Shown here: positions 48,250-56,433 of the stretch, piece by piece | Numbering within the stretch: position 1 is the stretch's first letter | Layout of the letters: each line of letters opens with the position of its first letter | Source of the DNA: Leucobacter muris | Lineage (GTDB): Bacteria; Actinomycetota; Actinomycetes; Actinomycetales; Microbacteriaceae | Direction: 5' to 3' | DNA length: 64,000 nt | Assembly (NCBI RefSeq): GCF_004028235.1 | Contig: NZ_CP035037.1 | Span: 1,550,001 to 1,614,000, forward strand | Program-made: the position numbers and the translations under genes | Notes under the pieces: generated by a model | The model's database searches: none | What the model saw: the letters and a program-made list of their open reading frames with translations, nothing else | Told to the model about the DNA's origin: nothing

Positions 48250-49247
48250 GTGTAGTTCCTCGTGAGGTTGTGAACACGATCTGACGGTGTGAGACCACCG
48301 ATCCCGGTATGGGGTCGGTGATGATTGTAGTGATGCAGCCAAGCGTCGTATGTTGCGGCCCTGGCTGCATCACTCTCATACATGCCGGCGTACGCCCACT
48401 CTGCTGCGAGCGTGCGGTTGAAACGTTCGACTTTCCCGTTCGTCTGTGGCCGATACGGGCGCGTGCGATGATGCTTGACTCCGGGGCCGAGCGCGCTCGC
48501 GAACGCGTGGGATCGGTAACAAGACCCGTTGTCTGTCATGACAGCGGTCACCACGATTCCAGCCTGGGTGAAGAACTTACGCGCCCGATCCCAAAACGCT
48601 GCCGCGGTCTCTTTCTTTTCATCGTTCAGTATCTCGGAGTACGCCAATCGCGAGTAATCATCGACCGCGTGATGTAAGAACGCGTAGCCGCGCGAGGATG
48701 CTGCGCCAGTACGTGCCGCACGGTCACGAGCACTGCCCGCTTGACGATCTTGCGCGGATCCGCGTCCGTGCACACGCCATCCGCCCCCAGTGGGAATACG
48801 GCCGAGTTTCTTGATATCAACGTGCACGAGCTCTCCCGGGATCTGTTTCTCGTACCTCATGATGCGAGGCTTCCTCACGGGAAGACCGGTCGCGCGGTCA
48901 AGATGGGCCAGATGCGGCATTCGATATCGGTTCAAGACCCGCTCGATCGTGGAACGCGGGATACCGAGGTGGTAACTAATGCGATGCGGCCCCCACTGAC
49001 GGGTGAAACGCAGACTGATGATGCGATGCTCGCGTCGTTTCGAGAGGCGATTGGGTGAGGTGTGCGGGCGTGAGGAACGATCCTGGAGGGTGTCATCGGC
49101 CCGGTATCTCGCAGCCCATTTTGCAGCGGTCGCGGGTGACACTTGGAACCGTTCCGCGGCACGGCGGATGGTCCATCCCTGATCGACAATCAATACTGCG
49201 AGACGTTGTCTGCCGATAGGGGTGAGGGGTGCGTTAGCGTGGGGCAT
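48246..49247 (-). CDS. IS481-family transposase
   Basis: 333 residues. An N-terminal HTH (LTPIGRQRLAVLIVDQGWTIRRAAERFQVSPATAAKWAARY), then an RRTP-like linker and the rve core: first Asp in ELVHVDIKKLGRIP, second in AVMTDNGSCYRSHAF and Glu in QTNGKVERFNRTLAAEW. The catalytic DDE triad is present. About 20 Arg/Ala-rich residues in the core's variable loop (RGSAQDRQAGSARDRAA) are unusual but in frame. The stop codon TAG is made by the target CTAG (48246-48249), not by the element itself. It probably remains active. Confidence 0.93.
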   Translation of the reverse strand: MPHANAPLTPIGRQRLAVLIVDQGWTIRRAAERFQVSPATAAKWAARYRADDTLQDRSSRPHTSPNRLSKRREHRIISLRFTRQWGPHRISYHLGIPRSTIERVLNRYRMPHLAHLDRATGLPVRKPRIMRYEKQIPGELVHVDIKKLGRIPTGGGWRVHGRGSAQDRQAGSARDRAARTGAASSRGYAFLHHAVDDYSRLAYSEILNDEKKETAAAFWDRARKFFTQAGIVVTAVMTDNGSCYRSHAFASALGPGVKHHRTRPYRPQTNGKVERFNRTLAAEWAYAGMYESDAARAATYDAWLHHYNHHRPHTGIGGLTPSDRVHNLTRNYT

Positions 49248-49345
49248 GAAGACCTCCGGTTGAGGACGTGTGTGTGGTAACCCACATCCTGCCGGAGGTC
49301 TTCTTTAGTCTGCTACGCGTTCACAACGTCCCAAGGAACTACACC
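48250..49345. mobile_element. IS481-family element with 4-bp CTAG target duplication
   Basis: The left end GTGTAGTTCCTCG.. (48250) and right end complement of GTGTAGTTCCTTGG (ending 49345) are imperfect inverted repeats of about 30 bases. CTAG flanks both sides (48246-48249 and 49346-49349), matching the NCTAGN target known for IS481 elements. The insertion sits exactly at the chdC stop codon. Confidence 0.92.
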
Positions 49346-49477
49346 TAGGGGGAGCGGGCCGGCGATCGGCCGCGTGCCCGGAGCGCCGGCCGGCGGCCGC
49401 CGAGGTCTGTGCCGCGCGGGCGGCGGCGCACGCCCTCGCGCCCGTTCGGTGCGGTAAAACCCCCGTTGGGGAGACGT

Positions 49478-49496
49478 TTAGGCAAGCCTTCACTTG
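49478..49496. promoter_or_regulatory. DtxR/IdeR-like box before dps
   Basis: TTAGGCAAGCCTTCACTTG resembles the iron-dependent repressor consensus TWAGGTTAGSCTWACCTWA in the left half and centre, with a weaker right half. A TTGCGG/TATCGT promoter-like pair with a 16-base spacer follows. Likely iron control of dps; binding is inferred. Confidence 0.5.
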
Positions 49497-49579
49497 CTTG
49501 CGGATCCCTCTGATCGGCGTATCGTTGAGATTGCACCGAGCGGAGATGTGCTCCCCGGCAGACAAGATGGAGGTTCAGC

Positions 49580-50068
49580 ATGACTACTCTTGAACAGCAG
49601 CCGATCGCAGCGCAGGGCGAGTTCGGTCGACTCTCCGGAGTCGCACAGTACCTGACGCCGGTGCTGCACGATCTGATCGCCCTCGCGGTGAACGGCAAGC
49701 AGGCGCACTGGCACGTGCGCGGCAGCAATTTCATGGGCGTGCACGAGTTTCTCGACGAGGTGGTCGCGCACGCGCAGGACGCGGCCGACACGGCTGCCGA
49801 GCGTATGGTAGCCCTGGGGCTGCCCGTCGACGGCCGCATCGGCACGGTAGCGGCCCAGACCACCACGCCCGAGATGACGGTCGGCTTCCAGCAGTCCGAC
49901 GTGACGGTGCGCGAGGTCGTGGCGCAGCTCGACGCGACGCTGGAGACCATCTACGCGGCGGTCAAGGGCCTCGACGACATCGATCCCGTGAGTCAGGATC
50001 TCGCGATCGCCTTCGCGCAGCAGCTCGACAAGGATCGCTGGTTCCTCTTCTCGCACTACGCCGACTGA
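49580..50068 (+). CDS. dps: Dps-family miniferritin
   Basis: 162 residues. Oxidises Fe2+ with peroxide, stores iron and protects DNA. The ferroxidase ligands lie in GKQAHWHVRGSNFMGVHEFLDEVVAHAQDAADTAAERM (His, His, Asp, Glu pattern). The four-helix bundle continues with MTVGFQQSDVTVREVVAQLDATLETIYAAVKGLD and the last helix with DKDRWFLFSHYAD. No Lys-rich DNA-binding tail is obvious. It follows the IS481 insertion by 230 bases and carries its own promoter with a DtxR-like site, so the insertion does not separate it from a regulator. A terminator hairpin follows. Confidence 0.94.
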   Translation: MTTLEQQPIAAQGEFGRLSGVAQYLTPVLHDLIALAVNGKQAHWHVRGSNFMGVHEFLDEVVAHAQDAADTAAERMVALGLPVDGRIGTVAAQTTTPEMTVGFQQSDVTVREVVAQLDATLETIYAAVKGLDDIDPVSQDLAIAFAQQLDKDRWFLFSHYAD

Positions 50069-50104
50069 GCCGGTCGAGCCGATCCGGCTCTCCCGCCAGT
50101 CGAC

Positions 50105-50145
50105 CGAAGGGCCGCGCCTCTCATCCCGAGGGGCACGGCCCTTCG
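50105..50145. terminator. Hairpin terminator after dps
   Basis: CGAAGGGCCG (50105-50114) pairs with CGGCCCTTCG (50136-50145), with further pairing of CGCCTCTC and GAGGGGCA and a short loop. It lies 37 bases after the dps stop, before the efe operon. Confidence 0.8.
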
Positions 50146-50197
50146 CCGTTCCGCGCGCTCGCCGATCACGTCTGATGAACTGTGCTATGTTTTTCGA

Positions 50198-50213
50198 GTA
50201 AGGCACGCCTTAC
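50198..50213. promoter_or_regulatory. DtxR-like palindrome before efeU
   Basis: GTAAGGC (50198-50204), AC, GCCTTAC (50207-50213) is a perfect 7+7 palindrome resembling actinobacterial iron-repressor boxes. It lies 47 bases before efeU and downstream of a possible promoter. It implies induction of iron uptake at low iron. Confidence 0.65.
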
Positions 50214-50259
50214 CAACATCGCATGTATCACTGGGTGAAGTTCGGAGGGCGAACCCCGC

Positions 50260-51183
50260 ATGATCGCCACGCTGCTCATCGGGCTGCGAGAGGGCCTCGA
50301 AGCCGCCCTCGTCGTCGGCGTACTCCTGGCCTACGTCAACAAGATCGGTCGACGCGACGCGGCCGCCAAGATCTGGCTGGGCGTCGGCGCAGCGATCCTG
50401 CTCTCCCTCATCACCGGCGCAGTGCTCACCTACGGCGCCTACGGCCTCTCCTTCACCGCGCAGGAGGCCATCGGCGGCCTCCTCTCCCTCGTCGCCGTGG
50501 CCATGGTCACCTGGATGGTCTTCTGGATGCTGAAGATGTCGCGCGGCATCGGCGGCGAGCTGCGCTCCCAGATCGACCGTGCCCTGCTCGGCAACGGGTG
50601 GGGCGTCGCCGCGGTGGGCTTCGTCTCGGTGGCCCGCGAGGGCATCGAGACCGCCCTCTTCATCTGGGCCACCACGCGCGCGACCGACACGACGCCGCTG
50701 CTCGGCTTCGCCGCCGCGGTCTCGGGCATCCTGCTGGCCTCGGTGCTCGGGTGGCTGCTGTACCGCGGCATGCTCAGGATCAACCTCACCGTGTTCTTCC
50801 GCTGGTCGGGCGCGCTGCTCATCGTCTTCGCGGCGGGCGTGCTGGCCTACGCGATCCACGACCTGCAGGAGGCCGGCTTCCTGCCGGGCCCCTTCGCCGC
50901 CGTGCCCCCGGGCGCTGGCGCCTTCGCCGCCGCCTGGTTCGGGGACGCCGCCTGGGCGTTCCGCGTGCCCCACATCATCGCCCCCGACGGCGTGCTCGGC
51001 GTACTGCTCAAGGGCACCGTGGGCTTCTCGCCCGAGATGACCCGACTCGAGGTCATCGCCTGGGCGCTCTACCTCGTCATCACCCTTCCGCTGTTCCTGG
51101 TCGCTTCGTACCGCGGAGCACGCGCAACCAGAAAGGAAACCCCGTGTCCACCATCAGCCCCCGCCGCGGCTTCGTCGCGCTAG
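50260..51183 (+). CDS. efeU: Ferrous iron permease EfeU
   Basis: 307 residues, FTR1 family with seven transmembrane helices. The REGLE motifs, which coordinate iron, appear as [17 protein letters not shown] at the N-terminus and [16 protein letters not shown] in the middle; the rest shows hydrophobic helices [20 protein letters not shown] and [22 protein letters not shown]. The start ATG 50260 follows a GGAGGG-like site. The frame runs to TAG at 51183, overlapping the efeO start at 51144 by 40 bases, so the C-terminal end is unusually extended into the next gene. First gene of the efeUOB operon. Confidence 0.94.
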   Translation: MIATLLIGLREGLEAALVVGVLLAYVNKIGRRDAAAKIWLGVGAAILLSLITGAVLTYGAYGLSFTAQEAIGGLLSLVAVAMVTWMVFWMLKMSRGIGGELRSQIDRALLGNGWGVAAVGFVSVAREGIETALFIWATTRATDTTPLLGFAAAVSGILLASVLGWLLYRGMLRINLTVFFRWSGALLIVFAAGVLAYAIHDLQEAGFLPGPFAAVPPGAGAFAAAWFGDAAWAFRVPHIIAPDGVLGVLLKGTVGFSPEMTRLEVIAWALYLVITLPLFLVASYRGARATRKETPCPPSAPAAASSR

Positions 51184-52367
51184 GCGCCATCGGCGCCGCG
51201 ACCCTCACCCTCACCGCCTGCGTGCCGAACGCCGGCACCGGCGCGAACGCCCAGTCCATCGCCGTCACCGCCAGCGACACCGCCTGCAACGTCGAGGCGG
51301 CCGAGGCTCAGAGCGGCACCATCACCTTCACCGTGAAGAACGACGGCAGCAAGGTGAACGAGTTCTACGTGCTCGGCAGCAACGAGCTCACGATCATCGG
51401 CGAGGTCGAGAACATCGCCCCGGGATCGAGCCGCGACCTCACCGTGCAGGTCGGCCCCGGCGACTACTTCACGAGCTGCAAGCCCGGCATGATCGGCACC
51501 GGCGTGGGCCAGGCCGCGTTCGCGGTCACCGGCGACGCCGTGGCGACGACGCCCGAGGAGGACGCGGTCGTGGCCCAGTACGTCGGCTACGTCAAGACGC
51601 AGACCGAGGAGCTCGTGCCGCAGGTCGCGGCGTTCGTGGCGGCCTACCAGGCCGGAGACGACGAGACCGCCCGTCAGCTCTTCCCGATCGCCCGCATCAA
51701 CTACGAGCGCATCGAGCCGACCGCCGAGCAGTTCGGCGACCTCGACCCCAAGATCGACTACCGCAAGCCCGGCGCGATCGAGGAGGGGCTGCCCTTCACC
51801 GGCTTCCACCGCATCGAGCAGGATCTGTGGCTCGACGAGGCGATCGCGAACTACTCGACGCCCGAGAAGGACCACTACCCGAAGGACGACCTGAAGCCGC
51901 TCACCCCCGAGGAGCGCAAGGAGATCGGCGATCAGCTGGTCGCCGACGTAAACGAGCTGAAGGACGAGGTCGCGAGCCCCGACTTCACGCTCACGCTCGC
52001 AGACATCACCGAGGGCGCGAAGGGCCTGCTCGACGAGGTGGCCGCGCCCGACGGCAAGCTGCCCGGCGAGGAGAACGAGTTCGCGCACACCGATCTCTAC
52101 GACTTCACCGCGAACGTCGAGGGCGCCCAGGTGGCCTTCGACACCGTGCGCGGGCTGCTCGAGGCGAACGGTGGAGAGGATCTCGCGAAGCAGCTCGACG
52201 AGCGCTTCGCCGACATGTTCGCGCTGCTCGAGACCTACGGCTCGTACGACGAGGGCTTCGTGTTCTACGACACGGTCGATCAGCAGCAGCGCAACGAGCT
52301 CGCCGCGAAGCTGACCGCCCTCAGCGAGCCGATGTCGAAGCTCACCGCAGGCGTCGTGCAGGGCTGA
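51144..52367 (+). CDS. efeO: Iron uptake lipoprotein EfeO
   Basis: 407 residues from GTG 51144, preceded by AAAGGA (51132-51137). The N-terminus has a twin-arginine [22 protein letters not shown], with Cys26 in a lipobox, so a Tat-exported lipoprotein is likely. A cupredoxin-like domain (about 35-130, [21 protein letters not shown]) is followed by the M75 peptidase-like EfeO domain, with the [37 protein letters not shown] and [15 protein letters not shown] blocks. It captures iron and passes it to EfeU. The frame is open upstream but belongs to efeU. Confidence 0.94.
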   Translation: MSTISPRRGFVALGAIGAATLTLTACVPNAGTGANAQSIAVTASDTACNVEAAEAQSGTITFTVKNDGSKVNEFYVLGSNELTIIGEVENIAPGSSRDLTVQVGPGDYFTSCKPGMIGTGVGQAAFAVTGDAVATTPEEDAVVAQYVGYVKTQTEELVPQVAAFVAAYQAGDDETARQLFPIARINYERIEPTAEQFGDLDPKIDYRKPGAIEEGLPFTGFHRIEQDLWLDEAIANYSTPEKDHYPKDDLKPLTPEERKEIGDQLVADVNELKDEVASPDFTLTLADITEGAKGLLDEVAAPDGKLPGEENEFAHTDLYDFTANVEGAQVAFDTVRGLLEANGGEDLAKQLDERFADMFALLETYGSYDEGFVFYDTVDQQQRNELAAKLTALSEPMSKLTAGVVQG

Positions 52368-53701
52368 TGATGGCGGTCGAGCAGTCCGCGGAGAATGAGA
52401 AGGAGGCCGGCGAGGTCGATTCGGAGCTCCTCCGTCCGTCGCGTCGCGGTCTCTTCGGGCTGCTCGGCGCCGGCGCGGCCGGTCTCGCGCTCGGGGGAGG
52501 CGGGGGCGCGGCCCTCGCCTCCCACCTGGCGGGCGGGTCGGAGGCGCCGGATTCGGGATCCGTGCCCTTCCACGGAGCGCACCAGGCGGGCATCGTCACA
52601 CCCGCGCAGGACCGGCTGCACTTCGCCGCGTTCGACATGGTGTCGGGCAGCGGCCGCGAAGAGCTGATCGCGCTGCTGCGCGACTGGACGTCCGCCGCCG
52701 AACGCCTCGTGCGCGGGCAGGAGGTCGGCACGGGGATCGAACCCAGCAACGCCCTGCTGCCTCCCGACGACACCGGCGAGGCCACAGGCCTCGGCGCCGG
52801 GCACCTGACACTGACCTTCGGGCTCGGCAGGCGCCTCTTCACGGGGCGAGAGGGGGCCTCGGATCCCGACGATCCGTTCGGCCTCCGGTCGCGCCTGCCC
52901 CGGGCCTTCGAACCGCTGCCCTCGTTCGCGTTCGATCTGCTCGACGCGACGCAGAGCGGGGGTGACCTGTGCGTCCAGGCCTGCGCCGACGATCCCCAGA
53001 TCGCGGTGCACGCGATCCGAAACCTCGCCCGCATCGCGGTCGGCCGCGCCCACCTCTCGTGGAGCCAGCTCGGCTTCGGGCGCACCGCCTCGACCTCGCG
53101 CAGGCAGGACACGCCCCGCAACCTCTTCGGATTCAAGGACGGCACCGCGAACGTGATGGCCGAGGACACCGCCTCGCTCGAGCAGCACATCTGGGCCGGC
53201 GCCGAGGCTCCCGAGTGGATGCGCGGCGGCAGCTACCTCGTGGCGCGCAAGATACAGATGACCATCGAGAGCTGGGACCGCGCCTCCCTCGACGAGCAGG
53301 AGCGCATCATCGGCCGCACGAAGCGGGAGGGCGGCCCGCTGAGCGGCGGGGCGGAGTTCGACCAGCCCGACTTCGAAGCGGCAGTGCCGGCCGGTGACAC
53401 CGAGGAGCCCATGATCGACGTGGCCGCCCACGTGCGCCTCGCCCACCCCGACCACAACGGGGGCGCCCGCATGCTGCGACGCGGGTACAACTACGTCGAC
53501 GGTTCGAACGGGCTCGGCCAGCTCGGCGCGGGGCTCTTCTTCATCTCGTTCCAGCGGGATCCCGAAACCTTCGTGCGCGTGCAGCGGTCGCTGAAGCCGG
53601 ACCTGCTGAACGAGTACATCCGCCACATCGGCTCGGGGCTGTGGGCCATACCGGCGGGCGTGCAGCCGGGCGGGTTCATCGCGCAGGCGCTCTTCGAGTA
53701 G
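52367..53701 (+). CDS. efeB: Tat-exported dye-decolorizing peroxidase EfeB
   Basis: 444 residues. The Tat signal SRRGLFGLLGAGAAGLALGGGG (Arg26-Arg27) is followed by the DyP fold: GHLTLTFGLGRRLF, NLARIAVGRAHLSWSQLGFGRT, the catalytic motif GFKDGTAN with Asp258, and the haem-ligating His in DVAAHVRLAHP, then RRGYNYVDG. It releases iron from haem or oxidises Fe2+ for EfeO/U. The ATG at 52367 overlaps the efeO TGA (TGATG); a second ATG follows directly. Its stop is 9 bases from the convergent amidotransferase. Confidence 0.94.
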   Translation: MMAVEQSAENEKEAGEVDSELLRPSRRGLFGLLGAGAAGLALGGGGGAALASHLAGGSEAPDSGSVPFHGAHQAGIVTPAQDRLHFAAFDMVSGSGREELIALLRDWTSAAERLVRGQEVGTGIEPSNALLPPDDTGEATGLGAGHLTLTFGLGRRLFTGREGASDPDDPFGLRSRLPRAFEPLPSFAFDLLDATQSGGDLCVQACADDPQIAVHAIRNLARIAVGRAHLSWSQLGFGRTASTSRRQDTPRNLFGFKDGTANVMAEDTASLEQHIWAGAEAPEWMRGGSYLVARKIQMTIESWDRASLDEQERIIGRTKREGGPLSGGAEFDQPDFEAAVPAGDTEEPMIDVAAHVRLAHPDHNGGARMLRRGYNYVDGSNGLGQLGAGLFFISFQRDPETFVRVQRSLKPDLLNEYIRHIGSGLWAIPAGVQPGGFIAQALFE

Positions 53702-53710
53702 CGGCGCGGC

Positions 53711-54562
53711 TCAGGCCGCCGTCGTCGTCGCCGATGCGGGACGAGCCGCATCCGCCGAACGCGAGCCCGCGCTGCCCGTTCTCGCGGCAGCGTCGCGCAC
53801 TGCGCCGTCGGCAGCCGCCGCCGCGGGCCTCGAGTCGAGGTACTCCTCGACGAAGCGGCCCAGCACCATGTGGGAGGCGCGCACGTCGGCCCGCTCGACT
53901 CGCTCGATGATGGCGTCGACCTCGGTCGGGTGGAAGTATCCGTGATCGGCGTACGCCCGCACCCGCGACGTGAACGAAGCCGTGTCGAGCTCGGGATGGA
54001 ACTGGGTCGCGTACACGTTGCGCCCCACGCGGAAGGCCTGCACGGGGCAGGTGGGGGAGCTCGCGAGCACCGTGATGCTCGGCGGCGCCTCGGAGACGGC
54101 CTCCTTGTGCCCGACGAACGCGTCGAACTCGCCCGGCAGCTGATAGAACAGCGGGTCGAGCACGCCGGCCGACGTGAGGCTGATCCGCACCGCCTGCGAG
54201 GTCTCGCCGTAGGTGCGGTCGACCCGCGCCCCCTGGTGCGCCCCGATCGTGCCGATGCCGTAGCAGACGCCGAGGAAGGGGAAGTCGGCTCGCACGACCT
54301 CATCGAGCAGCTGGGCGAGCTCGCGCTCGACGCGCAGTTCGGTCTGCGACTTGCGCTCGACGGGCTCGCTCACCGTGAACGGGCTGCCGGCCAGGATGAT
54401 GCCCGAATAGCACCCGAAGTCGATCGGCCCGAGCGGTGCGCGGTCGATGCGTCGCCACGCGAGCTCCTCGGGCAGCAGCCCCGTCAGTCGACAGTACGCC
54501 GCATGCTCATCGGCCGCGACGTCGTCTTCGCCCCGGGTCGTGATGAGCAGGAACGGTTTCAT
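53711..54562 (-). CDS. Class I glutamine amidotransferase-like protein (GuaA-N type)
   Basis: 283 residues from ATG 54562 (MKPFLLITTRGEDDVAADEHAAYC). The triad is visible: the nucleophile Cys in FLGVCYGIGTIGAHQG and His/Glu in YATQFHPELDTASF. GIILAGSPFTVSEP and DFPFLGVCYG match stand-alone GMP-synthase-like amidotransferases, whose substrate is unknown. The C-terminal about 40 residues are Ala/Arg-rich and variable. It is convergent with efeB and upstream of the fab cluster region. No neighbour suggests a pathway. Confidence 0.85.
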   Translation of the reverse strand: MKPFLLITTRGEDDVAADEHAAYCRLTGLLPEELAWRRIDRAPLGPIDFGCYSGIILAGSPFTVSEPVERKSQTELRVERELAQLLDEVVRADFPFLGVCYGIGTIGAHQGARVDRTYGETSQAVRISLTSAGVLDPLFYQLPGEFDAFVGHKEAVSEAPPSITVLASSPTCPVQAFRVGRNVYATQFHPELDTASFTSRVRAYADHGYFHPTEVDAIIERVERADVRASHMVLGRFVEEYLDSRPAAAAADGAVRDAAARTGSAGSRSADAARPASATTTAA

Positions 54563-54653
54563 GGATACTACCGTAGCGCGTGAGGCGGGCCGCACCGCAC
54601 GCATCTCGAACTGTTACGACGCGCAGGATCGCGCGGTGCCGGGCGCCGCCTCA

Positions 54654-54686
54654 GACGGAGCGAATAGCGACGACGGCGTTATGCCC
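54654..54686. repeat. 33-bp duplicate of the fabF 3' end (distal copy)
   Basis: Identical to 54780-54812, the last 11 codons region of fabF. On the minus strand it reads GHNAVVAIRSV followed by stop, but no ketosynthase sequence lies before it, so it is a tail fragment only. Confidence 0.9.
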
Positions 54687-54700
54687 GGCCAGCCGCTCTT

Positions 54701-54721
54701 GATCAGAGCGGAGCTCTGATC
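54701..54721. terminator. Perfect hairpin after fabF
   Basis: GATCAGAGC (54701-54709), GGA, GCTCTGATC (54713-54721) is a perfect 9-bp stem. It lies between the two copies of the fabF tail and can end the fab transcript; a 12-bp palindrome CACCGGCCGGTG follows at 54742. Confidence 0.65.
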
Positions 54722-54773
54722 GCGGCGATGCCGCACCGGCCCACCGGCCGGTGAAGGGGCAAGCAGAATCAGC

Positions 54774-56012
54774 TCAGTCGACGGAGCGAATAGCGACGAC
54801 GGCGTTATGCCCCCCGAATCCGAACGAGTTCGAGATGGCGAGCTGCGGGCCCTCGCCGAGCGGCTGCGGCTCGGAGGAGACGTTGACGGGGATCTCGGGA
54901 TCCTGCTCGATGAGGTTGATCGTGGGCGGTGCGATGCGGTTCTGCACGGCGAGCACGCTGAAGAGGGCCTCGAGGGCGCCCGTGCCGCCGAGCAGGTGAC
55001 CCGTGGCGGCCTTCGTGGCCGAGATCGGGATCTCGTCGGCGCGGTCGCCGAAGATCGCCTTCAGCGCCGTGTACTCGTTGATGTCGCCCACGGGCGTCGA
55101 GGTGGCGTGGGCGTTGATGTGGGAGACCTCGTCGGCGGTGGCTCCGGCCTGCTCGAGGGCCGTCTGCATGGCGCGGATGGCGCCGCGACCCTCGGGATCG
55201 TTCGCGGTGATGTGGTACGAGTCGGCGGTGACCGCTCCGCCCGCGATCTCGGCGTAGATCTTCGCGCCGCGGGCGAGCGCGTGCTCCTCGGTCTCGAGCA
55301 CGAGCGCGGCGGCGCCCTCGCCCATCACGAAGCCGTCGCGGTCGACGTTGTAGGGACGCGACGCGGTCGCGGGGTCGTCATTGCGGCGAGAGAGCGCCTG
55401 CATGGAGGCGAACGACGCGACGGTGATGGGGTGGATCGCAGCCTCGGATCCGCCGGCGATCACGACGTCCGCGAACCCCGCCTGCAGGTGCTCGTAGGCG
55501 TTGACGATCGACTCGGTGCTCGAGGCGCAGGCGGAGGCCACCGTGCGCGCATAGGCGCGGGCCTCGAAGTGCATGGACACCGCGGCCGAGGGGGCGTTCG
55601 GCATGAGCATGGGCACGGTGAGGGGCATGACGCGGCGCGGACCCTTCTCGCGCAGCGTGTCCCAGGCGTCGAGCAGCGACCAGACGCCGCCGATGCCCGT
55701 GGCCCAGTCGACGCCGAGGCGTTCCGCGGCGACCTCGGGGCTGCCTGCGTCGGCGAAGGCCTCCTTGGCGGCGACGAGCGCGAACTGGCTCGACGGGTCG
55801 AGCCGCTTGGCGATGGGGCGTTCCAGCACCTCGGTGGGCTTGACCCGAGCCTGGCCCGCGAAGGTGACGGGCAGCTGATACTCGGCGACCCAGTCGTACT
55901 CGAGGGTGCGCACGCCCGACTCGCCGGCGAGGAGCGACTCCCAGCTCTCAGGGGCCGTGCCGCCGATGGGGGAGGAGGCGCCGATACCGGTGACGACGAT
56001 CTTCTTGCTCAT
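54774..56012 (-). CDS. fabF: 3-oxoacyl-ACP synthase II (KAS II)
   Basis: 412 residues. Elongating condensing enzyme of type II fatty acid synthesis. The nucleophile Cys is in TVASACASSTESIVNAYEHL, followed by the two His: SHINAHATSTPVGD and ATKAATGHLLGGTGALEALF; the end is NSFGFGGHNAVVAIRSVD. The N-terminal VVTGIGASSPIGG is normal. The gene order is fabD-fabH-acpP-fabF on the minus strand, 90 bases after acpP. Its 3' end has a 33-bp duplicate 126 bases further on. Confidence 0.96.
   Translation of the reverse strand: MSKKIVVTGIGASSPIGGTAPESWESLLAGESGVRTLEYDWVAEYQLPVTFAGQARVKPTEVLERPIAKRLDPSSQFALVAAKEAFADAGSPEVAAERLGVDWATGIGGVWSLLDAWDTLREKGPRRVMPLTVPMLMPNAPSAAVSMHFEARAYARTVASACASSTESIVNAYEHLQAGFADVVIAGGSEAAIHPITVASFASMQALSRRNDDPATASRPYNVDRDGFVMGEGAAALVLETEEHALARGAKIYAEIAGGAVTADSYHITANDPEGRGAIRAMQTALEQAGATADEVSHINAHATSTPVGDINEYTALKAIFGDRADEIPISATKAATGHLLGGTGALEALFSVLAVQNRIAPPTINLIEQDPEIPVNVSSEPQPLGEGPQLAISNSFGFGGHNAVVAIRSVD
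54780..54812. repeat. 33-bp repeat within the fabF 3' end (proximal copy)
   Basis: Part of the fabF coding end; identical to 54654-54686. The intervening 93 bases hold a perfect hairpin and a palindrome but no gene. Confidence 0.9.
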
Positions 56013-56102
56013 GCTTGCGTGCTCCGCGATCTGGTGTGGAACGAACGTTGGGGTGGTGAGGAGGGCGGGGTCGGGCCGCGGCCCGACCCCGTTCCGAGAA
56101 CC

Positions 56103-56351
56103 TTAGGCCTGGGCCTTGTTGATGAAGTCGACGGCGTCGCCGACGGTCTTGAGGTTCTTGACCTCCTCGTCGGGGATCTTCACGTCGAACTTCTCCTCGG
56201 CGTTGACCACGATGGTCATCATCGAGATCGAGTCGATGTCGAGATCGTCGGTGAACGACTTGTCGAGGGCGACGACGTCGGCCGCAATCCCCGTCTCGTC
56301 GTTGATGATCTCGGCAAGACCTGCGAGAACCTCTTCGTTGCTGAATGCCAT
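56103..56351 (-). CDS. acpP: Acyl carrier protein
   Basis: 82 residues, acidic, four-helix. The phosphopantetheine-bearing Ser41 is in DDLDIDSISMM; the usual DSL is DSI here. The helix NEEVLAGLAEIINDETGI and the C-terminal VDFINKAQA are typical. It carries acyl intermediates to FabH, FabF and FabD. It lies between fabH (82 bases upstream) and fabF in the same transcription unit. Confidence 0.96.
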   Translation of the reverse strand: MAFSNEEVLAGLAEIINDETGIAADVVALDKSFTDDLDIDSISMMTIVVNAEEKFDVKIPDEEVKNLKTVGDAVDFINKAQA

Positions 56352-56433
56352 GGTGTGTTTCTCCTTGATATGGGTGGGGGTTGTAGAAGTGTACGTGCGG
56401 TTGGCGCGGGCGCGGAGCCGACGCGCTCTCGGG

